From Allacma fusca (Eukaryota; Arthropoda; Collembola; Symphypleona; Sminthuridae), in assembly GCA_947179485.1 (NCBI GenBank), contig CAMXBY010000008.1:93535-157534 (forward strand): a stretch of 64,000 nt of DNA, read 5' to 3'. Below are positions 34,122-45,706 of this stretch, in pieces; positions within the stretch are counted from its first letter, which is position 1; each line of letters begins with the position of its first letter. Below the pieces are notes generated by a model, which saw only the letters and a list, made by a program, of their open reading frames with translations, was not told where the DNA came from and ran no database searches. The translations under genes and the position numbers were made by a program.

Positions 34122-36073
34122 ATGGAAAATGTCGTGGAGGATTGCACTTCGGGTAAGACCTATTTCCCCCACATTTTCCATAAGATTTATCTCATTCCCT
34201 GGAACACACTATAAATCACTAAGTAAACTCAGTAAATTCACAAACTAAGCAGCTACTCAACATTACATAAATGTTATAAATAGGTTTGTTTACGTTTAAA
34301 ATGCAACTAACTACACATGTCTAATCGTTTTAAATGGTGTAGGAAATTTCGGAATTATGCATTCCAAATTTCACTGGAGCCCTGTTAACATCGTTGGAAA
34401 ATGAAGCTGCGTTACCCGACGAATTGTGGCCAAACTTGTGTGAACAAACCAGGAATTTCTTTGTGCAGCAGTACGGACAAGTCGGTAACCGAAGTGACTA
34501 ATCAAATATCTGCGACACTGTTGTTTCTGCTTTCCCTATCATAAACAGGGTAAATTGAGTCGAATTGAGTTAACTATAGTTCTGTTATTAAAAACAGTAC
34601 TATACAAATAAAAATATTATAACTTTTTGAAATTGTATTAACTATTATACAGGCTTTTATACATTTAAATTTTTTGTAAGAAACATTTGGGGAATTATAT
34701 CCAAAGTATTGTAACCGGAAAAGGAAACTTGAGAGACAGAACCGCCAAGTCTTGCCTGATCAGAGTGATGAAAACTCTATACCAGTCACGGAACCTGTGA
34801 TCCACCCTGGAGAAACTCCTAAAGATGTCGTTGCAAAAGACGCCCAGAATTATGAATTGATAGTAGACTATGAAAAGACTCCAGAAGGGGTTTCCCCAGC
34901 TAATGACAAAAACCATTCTAGTGACGGTGTCACCAGTAGTGAGTTAACGATGCTTCATAATAAAGATTAAAATGCCAATTCAAAGGATTTTATAGCAGTT
35001 GGAGGCGTCAAATTGGAGGACAAAGCCGATTTGGCAGGTTTTGATGAAGATATCTATAGCTGGTGGGAAGACTCGCTAAACGCAATCGCGATAGCTGAGG
35101 AAATCGAGTATTTTCATGCAGAATCAATAATCAGCAGCTCCAATAGCTCGTGCTATGATTTGTGTAATTATGATTTTGATGAACAGCCCAATAATTTTTT
35201 CTATCTTGAGTATGTTGACGAAAGGTAAAACTCGAACATATCGAAATAGATTCAGGTTACTGTGAATACTAGGAAGCTAATTACGAGCACTACAAAATTA
35301 ACCAAAACTCATTCTATTTTGTTATTTTTAGAAGGAAAATGAGACGAACTCCACAAAACAATTCCAAAGATTTAAACTTAGCACTATTAAATTTCTGAGT
35401 GAGCAGTCTGACAACACATGCGAAATCAGGAAGTTTTTTTGGATACATACGACCATCGAACAGCGTTGGTAAGGTCAGTGGAATATTCTACATTAGTGCA
35501 AAACTACCCGTGCTTCACAAAAGAGGAAATGCAACGACTAAGTAATCTTTCGTAATCTATTTAAGATCTATGCAATTGATTGTTTTTACACGAACGAATA
35601 GAAGTATAGAACAGGTTTACCGTACTAAACTTCGTCCTAAACAAATATGCTTTGCAGCTTGAAGCGGAAACTATCACGTTTCTTGGTATCTCAAATTATA
35701 AGGCAATGTTGGCCAACAGCAGATCCTTTGTTTCTGCGCTACAGACCTTTCGCAGAAATTTAGTAATCTAAGTTACATTTCAAAGTTGTCGAAATTGTCG
35801 TCATTAACATTATAAAACTCAAAATTGATTTGTGAATTCGTTTGATTTTTAGAGTGCTGCAAAATGTGTGGAACATTGTTCTTAACTGTGAATCCAATAG
35901 GGAACTTCATAACTGTATTTAATGTAAGATCGAAATCTTTAATAACGGTGACTAATATGTCTTTAATTACCAATACTATTAAATTTCTCCTACAGTGTCG
36001 TTCAGAGTACTCAAAGTTGGCAATTGAAAGCGATCAAAATTATATGTACGCTGCTATATTACTGCAGGAGTAG
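34122..36073 (+). pseudogene. Multi-exon gene of an unrecognised family, probably inactivated
   Basis: Exons can be followed by splice sites and composition. Exon 1 ends at 34152 before GTAAGA (ATG at 34122 or 34129; only the second is in phase). Exon 2 is 34343-34484 (IPNFTGALLTSLENEAALPD). Exon 3 starts at 34681, in phase with exon 2, and runs to 35224 before GTAAAA. Exon 4 starts at 35332 and holds EEMQRL near its end. Later coding blocks lie at about 35660-35763, 35856-35921 and 35996-36073. Two lesions are visible: TAA at 34968-34970 with coding-like sequence in the same frame on both sides, and a frame change at the T7 run 35434-35440. The phase at exon 3/4 also fails. The last exon is cut by a retroposon at 36070. 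The N-terminal part resembles SAM-like modules of expanded, transposon-linked protein families, but I do not recognise the gene. Confidence 0.55.
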
Positions 36074-36470
36074 TCCAGCACTGAATGTACTCAACTACCA
36101 TCGTTGAGGAATGGCTTCGAAGCCCAGTGCCCGTGCAGTCGCGGAGGAGAGAGAAAGAGAGAGATAGATGTTGGGTTCTGTGGGATGTACTGCTAGTTAG
36201 CATGCACCCAACGCTCACTTCAGTGTGAGTGGATTTACTGAGTGACTCGGGATAGGAGTGCCTCTGTTATAGCTACAGTGCACCCTCAGTTCGTCGTGGG
36301 ATATTATCTCCTTCTATGTTACCTTGCTCTCTCTCCTCCATAGATTAAGCAAATTAGGTTAAGATTAAACGGGCTGCGTCCCAAACCATATTAACATGCA
36401 ATGTAAAAACTGAATGTAAGATTGTTATAGTCTGTGTACTGAAGGACAATAAAGGTTGCTTTGCTTTGCT
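36070..36470 (+). mobile_element. Retroposon insertion with 11-bp target duplication and TTTGC tail
   Basis: A 401-bp insert lies between TTACTGCAGGA (36059-36069) and TTACTGCTGGA (36471-36481), a target duplication with one change. Its right end is GGACAATAAAGGTTGCTTTG followed by more TTTGC repeats, that is, an AATAAA signal and a short simple-sequence tail, as in LINE or SINE 3' ends. There is no open frame, so it is a 5'-truncated LINE or a SINE. Its first three bases (TAG) now end the reading frame of the host exon. Confidence 0.75.
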
Positions 36471-36481
36471 TTACTGCTGGA

Positions 36482-36819
36482 ATTGGAATATGTACGCTGC
36501 TATTTGTGGTTTCGAGGACCACTCTAACAATGACTCGCAGTTACAAACGGCCGATAAATTGGATGTTTTCAATTTAAAAATGTTCGGACTGACGTTCAAA
36601 TTCGGAGCAATATCAACACCATCGTGTATCGTGTATGTTATACTCCTACGTTCATTACTAGAAAGTAAAAACTATCCAGATCACCACAGAACTGAATTCC
36701 GCGCACTGCAAGCCTTTCTGACTGGCTATCAATCATTAGTTCCAACGCAAAGGAGTTTTGTTTATCTATTGAAAAGAAGTTCGAAGACATTGACACGTAA
36801 TTCCAACATTTTCCAGTAG
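36482..36819 (+). pseudogene. Continuation of the interrupted exon, uncertain frame
   Basis: To the right of the retroposon one frame is open for over 100 codons (YAAICGFEDHSNND and so on), but it is not the frame of the exon on the left. Restoring the site by removing the insert and one duplication would give only about 12 more codons before a stop. Another frame contains EFCLSIEKKFEDIDT, which looks coding. The region is probably decayed exon sequence of the upstream gene. Confidence 0.35.
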
Positions 36820-38622
36820 TGCAAAAATAGATACGATTCTTATAATTATTCGGTACACGGTTTTGCAAAACTAAATGAAAGGTAATGACTCCATTTCATG
36901 TTAAAGAATCGGCTCAATGTCACTACCCATGAACATTGAATGATGGTATGTTCAAATATATAAGGGGAACCGGCGCGTAAAGTTCGAGGATCATAATTTA
37001 AACCGCTGTTAATATTCATTAATTTTAAATTTATAAATCGTGGCATTCTAAATCTTTTGACGGCAATTAAAATAGCATTTTACATATTTAATAAAAAACA
37101 CGGGTGAAAATAAACTCAGTCCATAACCCAGAATTGGTAGTTATTGCTACATGCTCATAAAGTCATACATAGGTAGGTCAAATAAAACGTCAGACGTGTA
37201 TGTGGGGAGATTTGTCAATTTTGGAAATGTTTCCGAAATATTTTAGAATCTGAATTCTGTCCTCAATAGCTCTGCTTTGCACCCTGCGTGGGTTGTTGTA
37301 ATTATGTTTGCTTCAAAGTAATCATTTTTATTATAAGTTATGGGTACTGAAATCTAATGAATTGTTTGTGAAAATTAAAACTGACCACATACGAGGAGTA
37401 CCTGCGACAGTTGTCTGGACAAAGTACATTTTTAATGCATATCCCAGAATAGTTTCGTACAGGCTCGTAGGCTGTTACACATAGTTGTTCGACATACTAG
37501 TAAAAACATTGATACCATTTTGAAGTCTATTTTAAGATAATCACAAATGCGACACCGTATATTTATAAACATGTGTTCCGCAGTACCAATATCACATTGT
37601 ACAAATTTTTATGTAATAACGGTTCCGTATGTTTTTGCATCTAATTTTTGCGCTAGTGAGTAATTCGATTTTACAATTTTATCTGCAACATGTCTGACTT
37701 TTACTGACTTACTATTTCTAGCATTATCAGCCGTGAGTTATATCATCAATTATTTAATATTCCATCGTGGAAGAAGTAAGTTACTTAATTGAACTACAAT
37801 TTACACACTATAATTCAGACTTTACTGTATGAGAAACCGATCCAGTCGTAAATCTTGAAAATATGATAATACCTAAAGAATATACCTATTTAATAATGAA
37901 TACAATTAATAATCTTCATCATCGGTGTTGTCTCCTTTGTCTGTACTTCCACGTCGATTCCCATCTTCTGGAGACACAGGTTTGCTATTATTAAAAAATT
38001 AAGCATAAAGAATCAGTTGAAACATCATTGCCTGTAAAACGTGTGAAAAGGTTTTAAACTTCCACTAGTACATCTAGTACACGCGAATTTTTTCTTGATG
38101 TGTTTAATATTACAAATCAGTAAATGACAAATTCAGAAATTCCACGCTTGTGAAATTTTGACGCTCATTTGTTTCCAATTTTATAGGTTTATTGTGGAAC
38201 TATATTCAAGTTCTTTCCGTTGAAAATTAGACAACGTACGTGATTAGAAGAATCTGAGAGCAATATTTCAACAAAATATGGGAAACGCGATCTCCGACTC
38301 AATTGAACTCCCATTAGTCTCGATCTGGAAACAAAATTTCGTTAATCTTGCTCCGTGTGTCATCCAGTCATATTGACCTTTTTTAACATTGAGACAAAAC
38401 AGTACTTATAGAAATACCATAAATTTGTATACAAACAATCGTCAAAGAAATTCTGTGAAATAGTACATGTGAGAAATAAAACGCTATTTTAAATCCTAAA
38501 GATACCTAGACTATGGCTCACATTATGTACCTTTAGACCTCAATCACTGGTTAAGATCAATGGAGCTAATGCTGGTAAATCTTAGTAAATTGTAACAAAC
38601 TACGAAAATCAAATATTTTAAG
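36820..38622. other. Intergenic region without a supported gene
   Basis: AT-rich sequence with no frame above 70 codons that looks coding, no tandem repeats and no transposon ends that I can see. Confidence 0.55.
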
Positions 38623-41298
38623 TCAATACTCGGTCCTAGATGGAAGAGTGTTAAGCATGGCTTGGTAGTAATTTTCCTGGGAATTTGTAAAATCCCGTGC
38701 CTCAATTCCTAACGCAAAACTTTCGAGTACAACAAAAGCGTTTCCAAGATCCAGTGGATTTTCCTTTATAAATAGGTGGACTGCCAAAACTAAATTCAGC
38801 AGTCCTTCTGTCAGTGACTCGCTCTCATTTAACGCAAAGTCTCCGATAAAGAGAGTTACGGCTGTGGATTCGTTTGAAATGAAAGCTTTCACTCTGGGTG
38901 TCGCTTTTGAACTCGGGCGGAGGGAGCTATCATAATCCTCCTTCGTCTACGGGATGTTTTTAAAATTATAAAATGTACACAAAAAGGCTAATTGTTGAAA
39001 CGTGTTGGACTTTGAAACTACCACCAGAATGTCATCCAAAGCAAATGTATGCAAAATAATTAGTTTTAAATTTGGTTACAGTGGCATTTCTGGGTACTGT
39101 GTTAAAACGTGCTGCAGAATATTGCAGTTAATTTTGTAGTTTACCTCATAGATTGTTAGGAACACATCCTTCGGTCGCGTCACCAAAAATTAGTCCTCAA
39201 AATCGTCCTTCTCAGTCTGAAACATTAATTATTCTTTAGGTTTATGCAGGGATTAAAATACCACAAATTTTCCAACAAAAGAAACTTAAAATTAATATGA
39301 CGGACAATTAAATGAGAATGTAATTTCAAACATAAAAATGAAAAGTTTAACACACTACTTCCACAATATATTATTTGCATCATATCTAGATGGCAAGTTA
39401 CCTTCCCAGGATTAACCAGCATTATCGCTTGTTTAAATGCGTTGACAATTTGATACATGCACTTGATTTGCTCTGGTGTATTGAGTTGTTCTGCCTCTAC
39501 CTGAAACTAAAACAAGTTTCGACTATAATTTGTCTTCGTGATTACATTAAAGAGGAAGTAGTTAAAATGACAAGAATTTTATCAGAAAAGGACCAAATTA
39601 CTCAAATATTGTTTCTTAGACTAGTGGGACAATAAATGCAGACGATTTAACAAAATAATTAAATATGAACCACTTAAACGAGTTATCAATTTTCCCCATA
39701 AGTTCTTGATTATTTAATTACACTATTCAATTATTTATCAGTGAAAAGGTGCATGAATTTAAATATATACCAGGGTCAAATCCTTCAGAGCTTGGTAGTT
39801 TTTGTACAACAGCATGGCTGCTACTGAGCCACCAGCAATTAATTTGCTTCTGTGTAAAAATGTCTCCTTAATTAATCGACTCAAAGTTGGGAAATCTTTC
39901 ACTTGGGCAGAATACAGTTTCGTAATCTCGCCCATTACTTCACTTATTTTGGAAAAGTCGATTTCTCCAGGCCCTTGTCTCCGTTTCATGTTATTAATTG
40001 AAATACAAACATCTTTCAATATAACGTATGGCTATATAACGATGGTATTGATTTAGTGAGCAAGTTTCTAGGTATTCTGTGAATCTGTTATATCAAGAGT
40101 TATCTGATGTTAAAGTGGCAATTGAACAATTTCGTTACTTCCTGCGCTACTTGCGGTTCAAATCACTCAAACACTTGGAAAAAACCACTAAAATATGAAA
40201 TAAAAAAATAGAAGTAGAAAAATCTGAATGCGCTTACGAGGCAACCTAGAAAGTAATTGTAGTCTTATTGATGAGTTATGGAGTAACTAAACTATTACAA
40301 AATATTTCAAAATACATATTTTGAGAACAAAGTATTTTGAAGTCGAGACTTACTAGCTAAACATTAGGTATTTTGTACATTGTATTTCAAAATAAGAAGC
40401 ACGGAAATGTTTTCACAGTCAGACAGTACTGAATAGGAATACTGCAAAATCCATACATTAGTAAATGTCAACAATTTCAATCAGTGTTGACTATTAACCA
40501 GAAAGTTAATGTACCCATGCCGGACGGCCTGTTTGATGACGTTGAAGATTTATTCGGCTTATTATGTCTAGAGGAGGCCTCTGCCAGGCTTGAAGATGGT
40601 TTAATGGCAGCAATATTGGGATACATGTTGAAAATAGCATTGGCAACGAGGTTGTACTCAAATGTATTACCAAGTCCATATTCCTTGTAATGATCTGCTG
40701 TTTCAGCAAGTAATTCCTCCCAGACATCTGACAATCCATTCGTGGTACCAGCAAGACGTACAATTTCTGGCGAATAATCCGGTTCATACATTTCCATTAA
40801 GATCTTCAATCTCTAGCAAATTAATCGAATATATATTATAGAAGTAAAAAACATACTGCATTGAAAAGATAAGACGCGTTACTTGTATTGTGAGCCGAAA
40901 AAACTAACATTGCACTGCCTTGGGATATTTCATATGAGTCAATATTCATATTTACCTCATCATTCTTTACTGTATATCCTCTTTTTAATCCCTCATTGGA
41001 TTTATTTTGCCTAATTTTTTTTTCGTTGACGGGCTTTTGTAAACAACAGCGATGGTAGCCATCGTCGGAATCCGATGGACTGTCATCCGATTTCGTCTTA
41101 ATACCAGTTGGAGCGACCAGTGAATCTGTCAAAGAAGTTTTTTACTGTGTTCCCCCAAACATGGTTGCAATTTAAACACAACCTCAGCAACACCAGCTTC
41201 TGCTCAAAAGCATCATCGTTCGCCTCATAGTCATCACAATTACCTTTCGGGCATTTTGGACAAAAACTTCGAATCTTTCCCTTATGATCAATTTCCAT
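38623..41298 (-). CDS. Five-exon gene, N-terminal zinc ribbon, unrecognised family
   Basis: Exons in transcript order: 41298-40857, 40812-40515, 40012-39771, 39500-39402, 38946-38623. Every intron begins GT and ends AG (for example GCA|GTATGT, TTTCAG|GTAGAG) and all phases agree, giving about 467 residues. Introns are 44, 502, 270 and 455 bp. The first 50 residues hold CPKCPKGNC and LCLNCNHVWG, a likely C2C2 zinc ribbon. A basic/acidic linker follows, then helical segments in exons 2-4 (FPTLSRLIKETFLHRSKL), and a conserved-looking last exon with VTLFIGDFALNESESL and LGNAFVVLESFALGIE. One defect remains: the A6 run (41138-41143) shifts the frame; five A would restore it. Either the gene is newly broken or this is an assembly error. 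The C-terminal part resembles uncharacterised multi-copy metazoan proteins. The function is unknown. Confidence 0.72.
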
Positions 41299-42046
41299 GA
41301 TCAATTAATCTTTTCAACAAAACCTGATTGATTATATGTCAATTTACATGCAAAAGTCAAGAACTCGGAAGTTAATTGATACATCTGAAGTAATTGCTTA
41401 CTAATAACAATATAATGCTGCAGATGACATTTATAATCAGTAAATTATAGAATGGTTTTGAATTTCATACTGAACGATTCGTTTACTAACTTCTAAATAA
41501 AAAGATCGCTAACCTATCAATCATTTTTTGCTTTTCTAAACCACCTCCTTAAAAAACATGTTTAAACTGTTGTCATCTCAATGTACCCCAACAACTAAAG
41601 TAATAAAATGGGCCCTGCGACCTTAATATAATTCTTGTAATGGTAGGCTAGTCACCAAATCGAACATAGCTTCTGTAAACGAGTTTCATTGTAAAGAACA
41701 TACATCATTAAAATATTAGCCATTTTGCGAAACTTTGAAACTTTATAAGTATTAGGTTCTTTAAATATTTACTTAAATTGGTACATCGCAAAATTAAATC
41801 TAGGGCTACTTAGCTCTGGGTTCCGGATTTCCAACTAATGTCGCAGTAATTCTTTATGTGTGGCCTATTTGACTTGTCACAAAAATTCAATACTGTTCCA
41901 GTACTCACAAGTTTATAATAAAGAGGTCATTTTGAAGCCAAAAATATTTGCAACACCCCATGTAGGGTCCCTGTTTCTTGCAAAGTATGACTTTTGAAGG
42001 AAAAAAGTCGGAATACATTTTCACAAATTTTATTTGACCCACATTC
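41299..42046. promoter_or_regulatory. 5' flank of the minus-strand gene and left edge of the triplication
   Basis: There is no supported gene. The segment next to 41298 must hold the promoter of the five-exon gene if it is live, but I see no distinct core element. The right end borders the first 6.66-kb unit. Confidence 0.35.
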
Positions 42047-42532
42047 GTTCAAAACTAAAATATACGTGTCAACGCCACAATTTAGAGGAAGATTTGGGCT
42101 ATTGTTTCCAATTTTTTATAGTTATGTGCTACAAGGGAATTTTTCCTCCATCGCCGCCGTTACTTTCATTACGTGATCATTTTGAATTGTCACGAAAGTT
42201 TTACAAGATTCCGGTTTCCGAAAAAACTGCGGGAACAGGAGATTTGTTTCTTGATTCTGACCTGAATAACATTGACTTTTTCCCATAGTGTTCTTGAAAG
42301 TCTTGTTTGCGGCATTGTTTTTTAATTTTAAGTTACAATTTACAATTGTTTTTTGAATTTTCTACTACAAGTTTTTATCGAAAACCTTCCGGTTTAATTT
42401 TTTGTCCATTTCCCACTCTCGGATACTTTTTCGTACGGTTTGGTTCGAAATGTAACCAACTTGGTTACTGTATGGATTTTAATTTCAAGGCACTGCAGAT
42501 TTGTTTAATGTACTCATGAAAAGTGAACTAGA

Positions 42533-45500
42533 ATGAAGCCTATTTTATACCAGTGCAACATTGCCTTATGCAATTATTCCAGCAACGAATTTTTGAAATA
42601 TGTGGCAAATGTGAGGAAAAATCACCCATGTTGTAAGAGACGTTTTCTTCGATGTAAGATTGATGATAGTGTTCAATTCATGGAGAGGTTTTCAAGTACT
42701 CGGAAAGCATGTCCACCAGATATGTGACATAAAAAACCTGGGACGAATATGCAGACCAAAGTCAGTCAGACGCACACAGACACCTATTGATGGATTAAAT
42801 GATCTGACGAAAGAAGTTCTGATGTACTAACTCTCTCTAGAAACCAGTTTCAAGATTGGACAGTTAGCAATCCTAAGCATAGTACAAAGATTATCCACCT
42901 TTATACAAGACTATGGACGTTCCCCAGATGATCAAGTTCAGCAGAAAGTAATTGGCAGTAAATACTTACGTCGGTCTTGTCTTGAAAAGGTTTACGGTTT
43001 GGTGTCGCCCAAACCAGTCTGGTACTTCAGGGGCCAAACAAGGCAAAAAGATTGAGATGTACAAGTTTATTTTATTTGCAATTCACGCCAAACGTTCATC
43101 ACAACATTCATCACGTGGTTACTATGTACCGCTTAAAGACACCATTAATTCCATGTATCAAAAGATTCAGCGAGTTCTGTAACAGAAGAGGTGACGTACA
43201 GAAGTTAAGAGAGTGCGGGGAATCTGTGTCGGATGTTGAAGGACTTTGTACAGTTTATTTAGCAATGTCCATGGATGAAATTGAGATAGTTTATCCAATA
43301 GGTAAAATTGTTGAAGTTGTGATTAAGGTTACACAGTAAATAGATTTTATATAAATCCTGGAGCACAGCAAAACTAATGCTAAAATTAATTCTGCAGATA
43401 AGAACACGCGAAAGCATAAAATCACAATGGCCTTCTTTGAAGTTCTGAATGTTCCGCCAGAACTAAGAACCAAATTGGAAGCGAAGCAGCTCATATTTGT
43501 AGCTACATCCAGCAGCCTTAAAAATGATTATGGGTTAGCAATGATGCTAGAAGATTTCATCAACACATTACAGCAAGGAAGAACATGAGTGGAACGCAAA
43601 AAGCGCTTCCAACTTAATTTTGAGTACTGCACGGCGGACATTCCAGCCAATAACTTCTTGTTTGGCTTCAAAGAAACTGTTGGAACAACATTAAAACCAT
43701 GTAGATTGTGCCACATAGATCGAAAAGACCTCACAGTGGCTTTTGACTGCCGAAACTATCAGATTCGTACAATTGATGAGCACTTGGAAATTTTAACGCG
43801 TATAGATTGTATGGGGGTACGGACTTGGAGTCATTCCAGAAGGAAGCCGGAGTTAAAATAATAATATGTGAAATCCCCGATATTTCAATAGAAAGCAGCG
43901 TTAACGACGTCATGCATCTTTTTTAGAAGCGGCTGTTTTGACGAGTGAACTCCAATGCTTTTAGAGTACTTGATAAAAGATAAAAACGACTGACTTTCAC
44001 TTAATTTGAAAATCGTGAGTTAAAAATAGCTTACTTAAATATACAAATTGTTTAAAACATACCAAACTTATGCATACATCTGTAACTTCATTACTAGTTG
44101 GCAAACAATGGAAATACTCCAAATCTGATTTGCGCAATCGACCCCGAAAAGTAGATCCGAGGCTGATAAGACCCGGCACAAAGCCGAATATGACCGCAAT
44201 GTCATTCTTTGTATTGTGCCAGGAGGTACCTTTTATGGTCCAGCTATACCTGGAGGATGAAGACGAAGAACACATACTGAACTATTGTAGTGTTACACTT
44301 GGCGCAATATTGTTTGTGGGCGCCCATGGTCAATGAGAATGTGATTCAGGAAGCTAGATTTTTGTTAGTTAAGTGCTTCAGAACTCATCACACATTGTAT
44401 CCGCATAATGCACTATGTATGTATGTATTTTAGGGGGTCCCACAACCAAAGTTATGGGACACTGCGCAGGCCATCAGTGGGCCCATTGCAGATTACCCTG
44501 TAGAACATGTTAATTTACGAATAGCATTGGAAGAGTGAGCATGGGATGTTCACTTTCCTGAATTTGCTTATCCGATTTCGTATCCCTAAGTTGCTATTTG
44601 GGCAACTGCTTCACTAAGATATGCAATCTACTCAAGTTATGTCAGGGGCTCCGGCTGCTATTCTACCAAGAGTAAAATGCAGGTGAGCCTCTGCACTTTA
44701 TGCAGAACCTGAGGAATGTGCCAGATATTGGGACACTCACCCCCAAGTCAATACCACAAGGCAATGACGTGGATCCGTGGTGATCACTTCTAAATCAAAA
44801 TGTTACAAAAGCCTATGGGTGCAAACTACCCGGGAATCAAGTGCTGATTCGGTGGTGACAAATCACTAACAGCACAAGGTAGCGTTATTGTGCAAGACGA
44901 TTGCCCGGTAAACACTTGACAGCAGGGATCACAACTCTCCAAGCAGAGAGACTCGGGTAGTGGAGACAAAAAAAAGAATTATGTGTCTCAAAGTTTTTAT
45001 GCAGATCTGCCAAAAGATAAGGGAGCTCAGATGAGCACAACCTCACCTCTCGACAGTCCTGTAGCAACCTCGCATAATGCACTAACACCCAAGTTTCATT
45101 ATGTTTCTCATTTATTGAAGCAGCTTTTGCGCTTCGGTCTCACTAGACAAGAAAGCTGCTTTCGATTTGAACAAAAGTTTAAATTGAAAAAATACAGGAA
45201 TTTCCTCAACTTGCCGTTTTCTCTCGTGTGGGATCACCAGAAATTAATCTCTTCCCGACTACTTACAGAGAAGGAATACATAAATGAGACAAATTTATCC
45301 ACAGCCCCAAAGTTTTCGGCGTCTTTGCCATTTATTTTGAGTAAAGTTCCATCTCGATTCAGATACCTGCTAAATGGGGAATACGATAAAATAATTCCTA
45401 TACTTGAAATAGGTTTTACTTCCTACGATAAAAACACTGCTAGAAATTTCTTCCCCATCTGATGAGTATCCACAATTTGGATTAGTTAAATGTATCTTGT

Positions 45501-45706
45501 TGAAAGATGAGGAATTTCATTTATGTTTGGATGCATTTCTTGACATTGAATTTGATCCAAGATACTGTTCGTTCAACGCCACCGGTTTGTGCCCAGTATT
45601 AATAGCTTTAGCAGATGTTCCATATATGTTTTCATGTCCATTCCGCAAGGTTAATGAAATATTCCATGTTATGAGAAAGTGTGGGGTAAGTTTAATTAAC
45701 TTTTGA
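42533..45706 (+). pseudogene. Dead multi-exon zinc-finger gene, unit 1
   Basis: Coding-like blocks follow each other on the plus strand. 42533-42727 is an N-terminal double C2H2-like region (YQCNIALCNY, second finger degraded). About 42960-43183 ends in YYVPLKDTINSMYQKIQRVL. 43270-43300 has DEIEIVYPIG. 43423-43861 spans MAFFEVLNVPPELRTKLEAK to FGFKETVGTT and CRLCHIDRKD. 44070-44336 has MTAMSFFVLCQEVPF. 44983-45462 has LTPKFHYVSHLL and SCFRFEQKFK. 45497-45706 is the end. The motif order (C2H2, PLG, FGFKE..CR.C, LTPK.H, MRFE.K) fits a family of multi-copy uncharacterised metazoan proteins often linked to transposons. It is broken by TGA at 43586-43588 and by a frame change near 45450, with other joints unclear. 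Confidence 0.62.
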
